From Halomonas salipaludis (lineage in GTDB: Bacteria > Pseudomonadota > Gammaproteobacteria > Pseudomonadales > Halomonadaceae): DNA of 63,377 nt. Below, one piece after another: positions 1 through 9,479 of this stretch. The notes under the pieces were generated by a model. That model was not told the DNA's origin. It searched no databases and worked only from the letters and a program-made list of their open reading frames with translations. Within the stretch, counting starts at the first letter, position 1; the number at the start of each line of letters is the position of its first letter. The position numbers and the translations under genes were made by a program. The stretch spans positions 1 through 63,377 of the forward strand of contig NZ_NSKB01000013.1 in the NCBI RefSeq assembly GCF_002286975.1. The letters run 5' to 3'.

Positions 1-816
1 GGGCAGGGTCGCGGCATGCGACTCCACCGCGCCGGTGAGCGGGTAGCAGCCCAGGGTGCGGAAGCGCACCCACTTCTCCTCGGGGACTTCGCCTTCCTCC
101 AGCGGCAGGCGCTCGTCGTCGACCATGACCTGCATGCCGTCGCGCTCGACGATCGGCCGCGGCGCGGCGTAGTAGAGCGGCACGATGGGGATCTGCTCGA
201 GGTAGATGTACTGCCAGATGTCCAGCTCGGTCCAGTTGGAGAGCGGGAAGACGCGGATCGATTCGCCCTTGTTGACCTTGGCGTTGTAGATGCTCCACAG
301 CTCGGGGCGCTGGTTCTTGGGGTCCCAGCGGTGGTACTTGTCGCGGAACGAGTAGACCCGCTCCTTGGCGCGGCTGGCCTCCTCGTCGCGGCGCGCGCCG
401 CCGAAGGCGGCATCGAAGCCGTGCTCGGTGAGCGCCTGCTTGAGCGCCTGGGTCTTCATCACGTCGGTGTACTTGGCACTGCCGTGGTCGAAGGGGTTGA
501 TGTTGGCCGCGCGCCCCTCCTCGTTGGTATGCACGATCAGCTCCATGCCCGCCTCCGCCGCCATGCGGTTACGGAAGGCGATCATCTCCTTGAACTTCCA
601 GGTGGTGTCGATATGCATCAAGGGAAACGGCGGCGTGCCCGGGTAGAAGGCCTTGCGCGCCAGGTGCAGCATCACCGAGGAGTCCTTGCCGATGGAGTAC
701 ATCATCACCGGATTGCGGAACTCGGCGGCCACCTCGCGGATGATGTGGATCGACTCCGCTTCGAGCTGCTTGAGGTGGGTCTGGCGTTCGGGAGTAAGGC
801 CGACTATATCGTTCAT
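1..816 (-). CDS. cysD: Sulfate adenylyltransferase subunit 2 (CysD), partial
   Basis: CysD is the ATP-sulfurylase catalytic subunit. With the GTPase CysN it makes adenosine 5'-phosphosulfate from sulfate and ATP in assimilatory sulfate reduction. Read on the minus strand from ATG at 816, the protein opens [20 protein letters not shown]. It has the PP-loop-type motif [18 protein letters not shown] near residues 41-58 and the family segments [20 protein letters not shown] and [15 protein letters not shown]. The frame is open to base 1, giving 272 codons; the family is about 300 residues, so about 30 C-terminal residues lie outside. Its high GC contrasts with the AT-rich polysaccharide genes just upstream, marking the edge of the acquired region. 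The overlapping plus-strand frame is a shadow. Confidence 0.95.
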   Translation of the reverse strand, partial: MNDIVGLTPERQTHLKQLEAESIHIIREVAAEFRNPVMMYSIGKDSSVMLHLARKAFYPGTPPFPLMHIDTTWKFKEMIAFRNRMAAEAGMELIVHTNEEGRAANINPFDHGSAKYTDVMKTQALKQALTEHGFDAAFGGARRDEEASRAKERVYSFRDKYHRWDPKNQRPELWSIYNAKVNKGESIRVFPLSNWTELDIWQYIYLEQIPIVPLYYAAPRPIVERDGMQVMVDDERLPLEEGEVPEEKWVRFRTLGCYPLTGAVESHAATLP

Positions 817-963
817 TACACTACCAAGTTGGTTAATAATACAGAAAAAATTTTAAGCAGGTCGCACTCTAATTTTGGTTGACCGTCTGAATGCGTATAA
901 TCATTCATACATCAGAGATAGTCTTGCAGGACTTTCAAATCATGAAAATATATTCTATATATC
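817..963 (-). promoter_or_regulatory. AT-rich leader upstream of cysD
   Basis: This gap separates the last polysaccharide gene from cysD, both on the minus strand. It contains an inverted repeat, TGAATG (888-893) and CATTCA (902-907) with an 8-base spacer, which could be a regulator site. On the minus strand the element TTGAAAG around 938-944 is a possible -35 with no convincing -10 at the right distance. A cysD promoter is expected here; a CysB site is plausible but not shown. I see no terminator with a T-run after the glycosyltransferase. Confidence 0.3.
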
Positions 964-2025
964 TTACTTTTTTAAACGCTTCTTAAAAAAAGAAAACTTC
1001 CTTATAAAGAACATTTTTAAGAGCTGTACAAACAAAAAAACAAGCTCGCGAAAGGAAAAAGAAGGCAAGCTAGAGAACAAGTTAGCGGCTGCCTTGCTTG
1101 CAAAATATGTCGCTAACCGACTATTTCCTTTCCTGGAGTAGTATTGCATTATCCAATATTGGGTGTTAATAGAGTGAGCTTTTCTCTTTCTATCATCTAC
1201 TAATGACCAAACACCACCCTCATGACGACGATAGACTGCGGGGATGATTTCAGGAAGGTATTTTGACCCTCCAAATTCGCCGAGTCTGCTCAAGAAAAAG
1301 TCATCACCATTTACCACTTGCGAGTGCTCAGGAGGTGCTTCCCCTAACTTATTCACGAACATAGCTGAGAGTGTAAGAACGTAGACACCTCGTTGCAACT
1401 CCATTGCCGAAAAATCACGCTTTTGATTATCGCGCAATTTAGTCTCTCGAACAACGATACCATTTTCTATCACACAAGCGTCATGACCACATACAGCAAA
1501 ACCCGGGTTGCTTTCTAGGAAGTCAGCCTGTATTTGTAGCTTATTTTCATCAAGCCAGTAATCATCCCCTTCGCATAAAGCGATGTATTTACCGCGAACC
1601 AAGTGTGCCGTGAAATTTCCTGGCCTTTTCCCTTGCGAGTATTGATTTTCTTTTTGCAACACCCCCCTTATAATAAAGGGATAGCGCTCCATATACTCAG
1701 ATATTATCTTATCGGTTCCATCGGCCGATGCATCATCATGTATTATTACTTCAAAAGGAAAATTAGTACGCTGCATTAAAAAACTATTTATCGCATCCCG
1801 GATATAGCCAGCATGATTATAAGCATTACATTTAATTGACACTAATGGTGATGATAAATCGCCTTTCCAGTTTGATATTATCTGGTCCTGATCTTGAGGC
1901 TCAGGGGGCCTAGGAGCATGATCTCCAAGCTGTAAACCAGTGCGTGAAATACTTCCAGCTTCTTTTACGTTCATTATTCCACCACTAATATTTTTTAAAA
2001 AGATAAGAATATTTTTCCTCAACAT
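964..2025 (-). CDS. Glycosyltransferase family 2 (GT-A fold)
   Basis: This is a predicted cytoplasmic glycosyltransferase that adds one sugar to the lipid-linked polysaccharide repeat unit. The GT2 core spans roughly residues 55-240. It shows VSIKCNAYNHAGYIRDAI at the nucleotide-binding start, IIHDDASADGTDKII, and the metal-binding region ALCEGDDYWLDENKLQ, which contains the DxD-type acidic cluster. No membrane segment is evident. The start is ATG at 2025, overlapping the wzx TGA stop in the arrangement TGATG; a TTG one codon upstream is possible. It is the only glycosyltransferase in this end of the locus and is AT-rich like its neighbours. Donor and linkage cannot be read from sequence. Confidence 0.85.
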   Translation of the reverse strand: MLRKNILIFLKNISGGIMNVKEAGSISRTGLQLGDHAPRPPEPQDQDQIISNWKGDLSSPLVSIKCNAYNHAGYIRDAINSFLMQRTNFPFEVIIHDDASADGTDKIISEYMERYPFIIRGVLQKENQYSQGKRPGNFTAHLVRGKYIALCEGDDYWLDENKLQIQADFLESNPGFAVCGHDACVIENGIVVRETKLRDNQKRDFSAMELQRGVYVLTLSAMFVNKLGEAPPEHSQVVNGDDFFLSRLGEFGGSKYLPEIIPAVYRRHEGGVWSLVDDRKRKAHSINTQYWIMQYYSRKGNSRLATYFASKAAANLFSSLPSFSFRELVFLFVQLLKMFFIRKFSFFKKRLKK

Positions 2026-3494
2026 CAAGCATGCTTGCTCTTTAACAGCATCTTACGAATAATGGGAAATCTCCCACCTGCCATTTCAAAAAACAAACTA
2101 AACCCAGGCACCCTAAAAACGGCGCAAAGCAAAATATAAGCCACACTTCCTAATACACCATATATCAAAACCTCAAGAGTGGACGAAAAATAAGATATAC
2201 TGACAGCCCAATAAACAACTCCGCTTACAAATGAGGATATAATAAATGCAGGAAAGAAATCTTTGAATTGCTCAACGACAGAGTAACCAATTAACTTATC
2301 AGAGTAGTAGCTATTGGGTATGTAAGCCAAAACCCCAAGAAAAACCTGCCCTATCAATATTCCAATAACCCCGAATCTATAGCTGAAAAACAAAATTGAA
2401 AATGTCATCACTTTCTTGAGCACAGAGATCCCAAGATATAAATCCGACCTCCCTTTTACTTTAAGAATATTTAAATTAATTGCATGAAGTGGGTAGAGAA
2501 GGCTAGCAATACACATTATTTGCAGATATGGTATCGCAGGTTTCCAGCGATCAGGAAAAGCTATATCAAAAAGTGGAGATGCTAATGCTGCGAGCATAAA
2601 TACGCACGGATATAAAATAAATGTCGTGACCTGTAGGACTTTTCTATACCCTTCTTTAAGTCTTACGCTTTCATCTTGAAGCTTAGAAAGGGCAGGGTAA
2701 GTGACTTTTTGTACTGCCCTGACAAGTTGATCTACTACAAGCTCTTTAATTCGATGTGAAAAATAATATAACCCAGCGACTGCGGCCCCAAAAAGGCTTG
2801 CGATCACCAAGACATATATGTTTTTTGTTATTTGGGTGAGAAGATTCGCCAAGAACAACTTATAACCGAAGCTATATAACTCTCTCAAAACCAAAAAATC
2901 AAAAGTGAAGCTGGGGCGCCAATTTTGCATCCACCATAAGAACAGGGCCAAAAGTAACGAACTAAGTAGCAATTGAACAATTAGTGCCCATACACCACCG
3001 TCAAAATAAGCAACAAAAACCGCAGTAACGCCTGAAATAAAACTTGCAGGTATCGATGCTTTTAGCTGAAGTTTAAAATTGAGATCACGGGTCAGTATAG
3101 CGCTTTGTATTATATGTAGCGAGTTGATAATCACAACCAGACCTGCCACTCGGATAAGTTGAATTAACCTTTCTTCATCATAGAAATTAGCAATATATGG
3201 AGCGCCAACATAAAGGATTAAATAAGCGACCAAACCTAGAAAAATATTAGCGTAAAAAGCAGTATTTAAGGCATCTTGATCAACTTCTTTCCTTCTTATA
3301 ACTGCCTGTTTTATTCCAGAATCCATTAGTGAAGAAGCAATAGTGACAAAAACAGAAATCATTGCCAACAAGCCGAAATCTTCTGGGAGCAGCAACCGAG
3401 CAAGCAATAAGGTCACAAGCAAGCTGATCCCTCGCTTGCTAAACTGCTCTAAAAAGGTCCAGAAAATTCCGCTTACAGTACGAGCTCTTAACAA
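2025..3494 (-). CDS. Wzx-type polysaccharide flippase (MOP superfamily)
   Basis: This 489-residue polytopic inner-membrane protein should flip the undecaprenyl-linked repeat unit to the periplasm in a Wzx/Wzy pathway. The N-terminus (SGIFWTFLEQFSKRGISLLV, then ARLLLPEDFGLLAMI) is typical of the WzxC/lipopolysaccharide-biosynthesis branch of the MOP superfamily, and about 12-14 hydrophobic segments follow. The start is TTG at 3494, chosen because the protein begins at the family's usual place and GAGGG lies 8 bases upstream. The gene overlaps the downstream glycosyltransferase start. It is strongly AT-rich, as flippases of exchanged loci often are. Substrate specificity is unknown. Confidence 0.85.
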   Translation of the reverse strand: MLRARTVSGIFWTFLEQFSKRGISLLVTLLLARLLLPEDFGLLAMISVFVTIASSLMDSGIKQAVIRRKEVDQDALNTAFYANIFLGLVAYLILYVGAPYIANFYDEERLIQLIRVAGLVVIINSLHIIQSAILTRDLNFKLQLKASIPASFISGVTAVFVAYFDGGVWALIVQLLLSSLLLALFLWWMQNWRPSFTFDFLVLRELYSFGYKLFLANLLTQITKNIYVLVIASLFGAAVAGLYYFSHRIKELVVDQLVRAVQKVTYPALSKLQDESVRLKEGYRKVLQVTTFILYPCVFMLAALASPLFDIAFPDRWKPAIPYLQIMCIASLLYPLHAINLNILKVKGRSDLYLGISVLKKVMTFSILFFSYRFGVIGILIGQVFLGVLAYIPNSYYSDKLIGYSVVEQFKDFFPAFIISSFVSGVVYWAVSISYFSSTLEVLIYGVLGSVAYILLCAVFRVPGFSLFFEMAGGRFPIIRKMLLKSKHA

Positions 3495-3542
3495 GTAATC
3501 AACCCTCAGGGAAAGACATAATAATTGATAGCACTAGCAGTA

Positions 3543-4202
3543 CTATGATTTATTAGCATCACTAACTCGTATCACTCTTGCAGGGTTCCCTGCAACAACC
3601 TCATATTCTGCAACATCTTTTATGACGACTGAACCAGCTCCGACACTAGAAAAGCACCCCAATGAGCTTGCTTTTCCGGAAGGCACAATGGCACCTTGTC
3701 CAATGAACACTCCCCTACCTAAGGCAAGATATGCTCCTACAACACATAAACCAGCGACAAAGCAACCTTCATTGATTATCGAATGATGGCAAATCAGCGA
3801 GTTATCGCAGACAATAGAAAAACGCTTGATGGTAGCCTTGGCTTGAACCGCCACATTTCTTTTAAGTATCACCCCCTCCTCAATGGTAGCGCTAGGTGAT
3901 ACCTCAGTTAACGGATGAATAAGTGAAGGAATAATACCTCCATTTTCGAGGATGTCACCTGCAGTCTTCATCCTGACCTGGTTATTACCCATAGACAGGG
4001 CAAATTTTTTCCCTTGCCCCCCCCTCTTTGTTGCCAGTAGTGAGTCTATAGAGCTGATGATCTGGAGACCATGAAAATACTCACCATCACGTTCATCATT
4101 GTAATGGTAAAGCCCTCTCACCACATAGCCGCAAGTTTGTGCCAACTCAATTATAACAGCCGTATATGGTCCAACTCCAACCACATAAATATCATCCTTC
4201 AT
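3543..4202 (-). CDS. NeuD-family sugar O/N-acyltransferase (left-handed beta-helix)
   Basis: This is a predicted acyltransferase of the NeuD/PglD/VioB type. The N-terminal small nucleotide-binding-like domain starts DDIYVVGVGPYTAVIIELAQ. From about residue 95 to the end there are hexapeptide repeats (HPLTEVSPSATIEEGVILKR and onward), closing with the usual AGNPARVIRV. The histidine pair in ICHHSIINEGCFVAG sits where the catalytic histidine of this family lies. I place the start at ATG 4202, which overlaps the previous gene by 11 bases; a GTG at 4214 is an alternative. Next to an aminotransferase that should make a 4-amino sugar nucleotide, it probably acylates that amine. The acyl donor is not known. 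Confidence 0.8.
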   Translation of the reverse strand: MKDDIYVVGVGPYTAVIIELAQTCGYVVRGLYHYNDERDGEYFHGLQIISSIDSLLATKRGGQGKKFALSMGNNQVRMKTAGDILENGGIIPSLIHPLTEVSPSATIEEGVILKRNVAVQAKATIKRFSIVCDNSLICHHSIINEGCFVAGLCVVGAYLALGRGVFIGQGAIVPSGKASSLGCFSSVGAGSVVIKDVAEYEVVAGNPARVIRVSDANKS

Positions 4203-5508
4203 GCTCAAGCTCACAGATTACCGAACGCCTTTTACCCGATGCCAGCACAGGAATGTCACTGACAACTTCGACTTCCACTTCCGCCTCATTGCCAAATATG
4301 TTTTTCACACAATCAATGATGACCTTATCGTCAATAGGCCGATATAGATTCAACTTGACGACATAGCGACTAGAGGTTTTCTGAATAAACTGCCACTGCT
4401 TAATTTCAGGATAAACTTTCAATGTACGGGATAAGGTAATAGGGTGTATAGGATCCCCCCCAGCACTAAAGACTAAATCCTGCTTACGGCCATATATGGC
4501 AGAAAGATATGAATACTCTTGTTCAGCCTCTTCTCCGCGACTTATGACCCCGGTGTCGCCCGTATCATAGCGAATCATCGGAAAAGCGTAGTTAAAGAGG
4601 TCTGTCACTACGATTCGACCCAGCTCACCCGGCTCCGCAGGCAGATCGCAGTCCAGCTTGAGGATTTCAAAATAGTAGCTGGCATGGTTTAGCTTGAAGC
4701 CTTCATTGCCGGCTAGCTGCTGAGCCAGCACACCCTGCTCTTCATTAGAATAACGAGAAACAATATATGCACCAAAATGTTGTTCTACTTTATCCCTGGT
4801 CTCGTCATGCAGATGCTCAGAAATGGCAATCAGGGTCTTGAGTGTCTTGGTCTTTGCAAGCGAAGACGGGTTGTTTGTGACGAAGTTTACGAGCTGTGAT
4901 AACCAGCTAGCATAACCGATTACCGCAATCGCTCTCTTCCGTTCAATGAATTCCAACAGCTCAGTCAAGCGCTCATCGCCCATGGAGCTAGCGTCAAACT
5001 TATACACATTGTCCTTAAATGATTTAAATCGATCGGCTTTATTATCTGCATTGAAGGCCTGCAGCTGAACCAGAGGTTCGTGGGAAAGATACCCCGCCAG
5101 CTCGCCAAAATATTTCAATTCAGCAATTCTTCTCGCACGTTTTCGAGTATCCTGGGGAACTTTAAACACCATACCAGTTGAGCCACTGGTTTTGGCGATA
5201 TGCATGGAGCCGCGTTGATGCGGTACCATTGCAGGAGGTACGCAAACGTCCCGGTAGTTCTCGATTAAAACCTGCTTGTTAACTACAGGAAAATCTTGAA
5301 TCCCCCTGCCGGTCAGGCTTTTATAAAATGGCGAATTAGTAGTAGCATAATCCAGTAAATCAGTTATTCGTTGGCTCTGCTTTTCTAGACCCAGGCTTGG
5401 CTCAGATAACTCTTTTCGAATTTCTTTGAGGTTGGCACCAATACCTTGACCTTCCATGCGATCACGAGCAAAGAAAACAACCCTTCGCAAATTTCCACCT
5501 AAGCTCAT
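4192..5508 (-). CDS. CapK / phenylacetate-CoA-ligase-like adenylate-forming enzyme
   Basis: This 438-residue member of the adenylate-forming superfamily is of the CapK type often found in capsule loci. Visible marks are the phosphate-loop-like HIAKTSGSTGMVFKVP near residue 105, SRYSNEEQGVLAQQ in the middle, and IRYDTGDTGVISRGEE with YLSAIYGRKQDLVFSAGG near the C-terminal hinge. Such enzymes activate a carboxylic acid as an acyl-adenylate; the true substrate of CapK homologues is generally unproven. It overlaps the aminotransferase stop by ATGA and the NeuD-like gene start, so the three are probably translationally coupled. I infer that it activates the acyl group added to the amino sugar. It is more AT-rich than the host average. 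Confidence 0.8.
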   Translation of the reverse strand: MSLGGNLRRVVFFARDRMEGQGIGANLKEIRKELSEPSLGLEKQSQRITDLLDYATTNSPFYKSLTGRGIQDFPVVNKQVLIENYRDVCVPPAMVPHQRGSMHIAKTSGSTGMVFKVPQDTRKRARRIAELKYFGELAGYLSHEPLVQLQAFNADNKADRFKSFKDNVYKFDASSMGDERLTELLEFIERKRAIAVIGYASWLSQLVNFVTNNPSSLAKTKTLKTLIAISEHLHDETRDKVEQHFGAYIVSRYSNEEQGVLAQQLAGNEGFKLNHASYYFEILKLDCDLPAEPGELGRIVVTDLFNYAFPMIRYDTGDTGVISRGEEAEQEYSYLSAIYGRKQDLVFSAGGDPIHPITLSRTLKVYPEIKQWQFIQKTSSRYVVKLNLYRPIDDKVIIDCVKNIFGNEAEVEVEVVSDIPVLASGKRRSVICELEHEG

Positions 5509-6614
5509 AGCACTCCCTCGCCTAAGCTGCTAACCACAATTTCAATAACCGAATTAGCAATTAATTCTTGGTCATTCTCAGACAAGCCATAAAAAATTGG
5601 CAAGCATATAATACGACTTGCGACATCTTGCGAAATACCAGCTCCAACCGCTTTTCCATATGAAGCAATGTCTAGTGATGGATAAAAGTAACGCCTTGCT
5701 GAAATGTCCTTCGAGCGCAAATGCTCGAGCGTTGCAAACAACTTTTCCTGATCTTTAAGCATCATCGGAAAATATGCATAATTACATGAGGCCGATGGAT
5801 TTCGATACTGTAGTTGAACCTTACTTTTAAATGCAGCCTCGTAAGTGTGCCAGGCTTTTTCCCGACCCTTCAGATTTTCATCAATCTCATCTAATACACA
5901 TAGTCCCATGGCTGCCTGGAATTCACTCATCTTGGCATTGATCCCGACATCAGTGATTTCTTCGGGTGCAGCAAGACCAAAGTTAGTCATCCTGCGAGCG
6001 CGCTCCAAGTCCTCTTTACGCTTGAAGATAATGGCACCGCCCTCAATGGAGTGAAACAGCTTGGTCGCATGAAAGCTAAGGGTTGTGGCATCACCGTGCT
6101 TTAGAAGGCTCTCTCCTTTATACGTCACACCAAATGCATGGGCACCATCATAGATGACTTTTAGCCCATGCTGGCAAGCAATAGCTTCAATAGTCTCAAC
6201 GTCACAGGCATTACCAAATACATGGACAGGTACAATAACTTTAGTAGTCGATGTAATGGCTGCTTCTATATTGGCCGGGTCGAGGCACCAGGTATCGGGA
6301 TCTATATCGACAAACACCGGCTCCACGCCTTCCCACTTCAGTGAGCTTGCCGTTGCCACATAGGTAAAGGGAGTGGTAATCGCTTCGCTTGGCCTATCAC
6401 CACTAACATTCAAAGCACGATAGGCAATCTGTAAAGCGAGCGTACCATTACCAACAAGCAGTAGGTTCTCTACTCCCAAATAAGCTTCCAAGCGCTGCGT
6501 CAATTCCTGTACCAATGGCCCATTGTTAGTCAGCCATGCTCGCTCATAGATACCATCGATATATCGGTCCAACTTTTCACGGCTCGGCAAATAGGGCTTG
6601 GTAACAGGGATCAT
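5505..6614 (-). CDS. DegT/DnrJ/EryC1/StrS aminotransferase, VioA-like
   Basis: This is a PLP-dependent sugar-nucleotide aminotransferase of 369 residues. The N-terminus MIPVTKPYLPSREKLDRYID and the segments WLTNNGPLVQELTQRLEAYL, TPFTYVATASSLKWEGVEPV and VIYDGAHAFGV match VioA-type enzymes, which aminate dTDP-4-keto-6-deoxyglucose at C4. The PLP lysine is in SFHATKLFHSIEGGA, near residue 186. The start ATG 6614 is the only sensible one. RmlA and RmlB, encoded just upstream, make the presumed substrate; no rmlC or rmlD is present. The C3 versus C4 position and the gluco versus galacto product are inferred from resemblance only. Confidence 0.85.
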   Translation of the reverse strand: MIPVTKPYLPSREKLDRYIDGIYERAWLTNNGPLVQELTQRLEAYLGVENLLLVGNGTLALQIAYRALNVSGDRPSEAITTPFTYVATASSLKWEGVEPVFVDIDPDTWCLDPANIEAAITSTTKVIVPVHVFGNACDVETIEAIACQHGLKVIYDGAHAFGVTYKGESLLKHGDATTLSFHATKLFHSIEGGAIIFKRKEDLERARRMTNFGLAAPEEITDVGINAKMSEFQAAMGLCVLDEIDENLKGREKAWHTYEAAFKSKVQLQYRNPSASCNYAYFPMMLKDQEKLFATLEHLRSKDISARRYFYPSLDIASYGKAVGAGISQDVASRIICLPIFYGLSENDQELIANSVIEIVVSSLGEGVL

Positions 6615-6653
6615 AACGATGCGACCTACAGAATTTGGAAGGAAAATCAGTTA

Positions 6654-7523
6654 TCAATCTTCGTCGATTAATGAAAGAAGATACTTTCCATAGCCATTTT
6701 TGGAGAGTTTATCGCCAGCGACTTTAAGCTGAACAGTAGACATCCAGCCGTTTCGCCAAGCAATCTCTTCCAAGCAGGCAATTTTATAGCCTTGGCGCTT
6801 TTCGATTGTTTCAACGAATTGAGCAGCCTCAAGAAGGCTCTCATGCGTACCAGTATCGAGCCAAGCAAAACCGCGCCCCAGCTGCTGGACGCTTAGGTCG
6901 CCTCGCTCAAGATACGCCTGGTTCACGCTGGTAATCTCAAGCTCGCCACGATGTGAAGGCTTCACCTGCTTGGCGATCTCGATGACATCGTTATCATAGA
7001 AGTAGAGACCTGTCACCGCATAGTTTGACTTGGGCTTGTCAGGTTTTTCTTCAATTGAGAGGGCGCGCTTCTGTTTATCGAACTGAACTACGCCAAAGCG
7101 CTCAGGGTCTTTGACCTGGTAGCCAAATACCGTGGCCCCCGTTTCCTGTGCCGCGGCACTCTTCAGTTTGGGGCTGAAACCTTGGCCATAGAAGATATTA
7201 TCTCCAAGTACCAAACAGACACTATCTTCACCTATAAATTCTTCGCCTATGATAAATGCCTGCGCCAGTCCATCCGGGCTCGGCTGCTCGGCATAGGCGA
7301 TGCTGATACCAAACTGTTGGCCATCCCCTAACAGACGGCGGAAGCTCTCATTTTCTTCAGGCGTCGTAATGACCAGCACATCACGAATACCCGCCAACAT
7401 TAATACTGACAGCGGATAGTAGATCATGGGCTTGTCATAAATCGGCAGAAGTTGCTTGGAGACCCCCATGGTAATAGGGTAAAGGCGTGTTCCGCTACCA
7501 CCAGCAAGAATAATACCTTTCAT
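6654..7523 (-). CDS. rmlA: Glucose-1-phosphate thymidylyltransferase
   Basis: RmlA makes dTDP-glucose from glucose 1-phosphate and dTTP, the first step toward dTDP-6-deoxysugars. The protein starts [20 protein letters not shown], the signature nucleotidyltransferase loop, followed by [20 protein letters not shown]. The sugar-binding motif [20 protein letters not shown] and the late [11 protein letters not shown] are also present. The length of 289 residues is normal. I chose ATG 7523 because GGGAG lies 7 bases upstream and the protein then begins at the family's standard methionine; the frame is open further upstream. The P-loop gene ends 8 bases before it, so both sit on one transcript. Confidence 0.95.
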   Translation of the reverse strand: MKGIILAGGSGTRLYPITMGVSKQLLPIYDKPMIYYPLSVLMLAGIRDVLVITTPEENESFRRLLGDGQQFGISIAYAEQPSPDGLAQAFIIGEEFIGEDSVCLVLGDNIFYGQGFSPKLKSAAAQETGATVFGYQVKDPERFGVVQFDKQKRALSIEEKPDKPKSNYAVTGLYFYDNDVIEIAKQVKPSHRGELEITSVNQAYLERGDLSVQQLGRGFAWLDTGTHESLLEAAQFVETIEKRQGYKIACLEEIAWRNGWMSTVQLKVAGDKLSKNGYGKYLLSLIDED

Positions 7524-7531
7524 AACACTCC

Positions 7532-8350
7532 CTATTCCTTTTTTCCAGATACGACATAAGAACAAAATTCAAGAACTTTCTTCTTGTTAATATTGATATC
7601 CTCAGTAGCATCCAGCACGAGAACATCAACGTCATACCGCTGTAAGACTGAAAGTATTTTTCTTTTGCTTTTCTTCGATCTTTCAATAAATTCGGTTACT
7701 TCTTTTTCGCCAGCATAATAAAACCAGTCATTTCCAGCCCCAGGCTTTTGGGAGCTTCTTGCTTTCAAGTTCTTGATAATCTGAGTTGTAGGCGCGTCAT
7801 ACATAAGTACTGAACGGTTTTCAAAAAAACGCTGCAGTTCAGTATGTAGCTTATTCTCACCGTTTTCATTCAACTTTTCATGGTACCAAAGCAGTTCCTT
7901 GGAAAAATTATGCGTAACGCCTTCATCAGAGAAAAGGCCGCGAGCTAGCTTCGTGTGTCGGAAATACACATCTGCCGCAATTTCTTTTACGAAAAACTCA
8001 TGGAGTGACACTTTACGCTGAAGTGTCTCCTTACCTAAAAATACATTTTCGTATTTTTTCTTCAAAAGGCACTCTATAAATAACGCATCTTTTTCTTGAA
8101 GCAAGGAAAAACTGCTACCATGATAGTTGCTTATTTTTTTAACATCTTGCCTAAAATACCACCCCCCCTCTAGCTCAGACCGGAGATGATTATAAAAATA
8201 GGTCTTGCCTACTCCCGAGGGGCCTATTAGCTCGATAATATGACCTACAGAGGGACGCTGATGTTTATCAGTAGTTAAATCTTTAGGAATCTTGCTTAGC
8301 TGAACACCATTCGTTATCAATAGCTTATTCAGTAGCGAAGTAAGTTGCAT
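7532..8350 (-). CDS. P-loop NTPase of unknown function in the polysaccharide operon
   Basis: I do not recognise this 272-residue protein. It has one clear Walker A motif, [20 protein letters not shown], near residues 38-57. The rest is hydrophilic, lysine-rich and without membrane segments. The segment [20 protein letters not shown] near the C-terminus could be a late strand. A small-molecule kinase or sulfotransferase-like role is possible, since P-loop kinases occur in surface-glycan loci, but no substrate motif is visible. The start ATG 8350 has AGGAGG 7 bases upstream. It lies exactly where composition changes: rmlB to its right is GC-rich, this gene is AT-rich. Confidence 0.7.
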   Translation of the reverse strand: MQLTSLLNKLLITNGVQLSKIPKDLTTDKHQRPSVGHIIELIGPSGVGKTYFYNHLRSELEGGWYFRQDVKKISNYHGSSFSLLQEKDALFIECLLKKKYENVFLGKETLQRKVSLHEFFVKEIAADVYFRHTKLARGLFSDEGVTHNFSKELLWYHEKLNENGENKLHTELQRFFENRSVLMYDAPTTQIIKNLKARSSQKPGAGNDWFYYAGEKEVTEFIERSKKSKRKILSVLQRYDVDVLVLDATEDININKKKVLEFCSYVVSGKKE

Positions 8351-8365
8351 ACACTCCTCCTTATC

Positions 8366-9439
8366 TTACTTCACATAGAGCTCAGCGGAACCAACACCCA
8401 ACCTTTCACGCTGGTAGCTGCCATCCTGGACTCGGCGGCACCACTCGAGGTTTTGCAGGTACCACTCCACCGTTTTGCGAATTCCACTCTCGAAGGTCTC
8501 CGCAGGCGTCCAGTCAAGCTCGCGCTCTATCTTGCTGGCGTCGATGGCGTAGCGCAGGTCATGCCCGGGGCGGTCCGGCACATACGTGATCAGCGAGTGG
8601 TAGGGCGAATGAGCAGAGGGAGCCAGCTCGTCGAGCAGCGCACACAGGGTATGTACCACATCGATATTACGCTTCTCGTTGTGGCCACCGATATTGTAGG
8701 TCTCCCCCGGCGCTCCCTGGGTCACTACCCGGTATAGAGCGCGGGCATGGTCTTCAACGTATAGCCAGTCGCGAATCTGCTCGCCTTTGCCATAAACGGG
8801 CAGCGGCTTGCCCTCCAGGGCATTGAGGATCACCAGCGGTATCAGCTTTTCAGGAAAGTGATAGGGCCCGTAGTTATTCGAACAGTTGGTGACGATGGCA
8901 GGAAGGCCATAGGTACGCGACCAGGCGCGCACCAGGTGGTCCGAGCTCGCCTTGCTCGCCGAATAGGGTGAGCTGGGAGCATAGGGTGTCTGCTCGGTAA
9001 ATAGTCCTTCCGGCCCGTCCAGATCCCCATACACTTCATCAGTAGAGATATGATGCAGCCGAAACGCTGCTTGACGAACGCTGTTTAGGCCCTGCCAGTA
9101 CTGACGTGCGACCTCAAGCAAGGTGTAAGTACCGACGATATTGGTCTCGATAAAGGCTGCAGGCCCATCGATGGAACGATCTACGTGGCTTTCAGCCGCC
9201 AGGTGCATGACGGCATCGGGCTGGTGGCGCTTGAAAACATCAGCCAGGGCTGGCTGATCGCACACATCGAGTTGCTCGAAGGCGTAGCGGGGGTTATCGG
9301 CAACGGACTGCAGCGACTCGAGGTTACCCGCGTAGGTGAGCTTGTCGACATTCACCACCTGGTCATCGGTGTCATTAATCACATGGCGAATGACCGCCGA
9401 GCCAATAAAGCCAGCGCCACCGGTAATCAAGAGTTTCAT
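8366..9439 (-). CDS. rmlB: dTDP-glucose 4,6-dehydratase
   Basis: RmlB converts dTDP-glucose to dTDP-4-keto-6-deoxyglucose using bound NAD. This extended short-chain dehydrogenase opens [20 protein letters not shown]. It has the active-site run [19 protein letters not shown], the catalytic [15 protein letters not shown], and [20 protein letters not shown], all RmlB hallmarks. The start ATG 9439 restores the usual N-terminus; upstream in-frame residues do not resemble the family. The length is 357 residues. The gene has host-like GC, unlike the next gene in the operon. Its product is the branch point to rhamnose or amino sugars; here the amino branch is supported by the aminotransferase. Confidence 0.95.
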   Translation of the reverse strand: MKLLITGGAGFIGSAVIRHVINDTDDQVVNVDKLTYAGNLESLQSVADNPRYAFEQLDVCDQPALADVFKRHQPDAVMHLAAESHVDRSIDGPAAFIETNIVGTYTLLEVARQYWQGLNSVRQAAFRLHHISTDEVYGDLDGPEGLFTEQTPYAPSSPYSASKASSDHLVRAWSRTYGLPAIVTNCSNNYGPYHFPEKLIPLVILNALEGKPLPVYGKGEQIRDWLYVEDHARALYRVVTQGAPGETYNIGGHNEKRNIDVVHTLCALLDELAPSAHSPYHSLITYVPDRPGHDLRYAIDASKIERELDWTPAETFESGIRKTVEWYLQNLEWCRRVQDGSYQRERLGVGSAELYVK

Positions 9440-9479
9440 AACGGGCCTTCTGTCATCCTGACATTGCTTACGTTGACGG

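Noticed and set aside
16..882. Long plus-strand open frames across cysD and its leader
   Set aside because: They run antisense to a clear CysD reading and have the skewed composition of shadow frames in GC-rich DNA.
875..1141. Plus-strand 88-residue frame rich in Lys and Phe
   Set aside because: It is antisense to the glycosyltransferase 3' end, has no ribosome site and shows no recognisable pattern.
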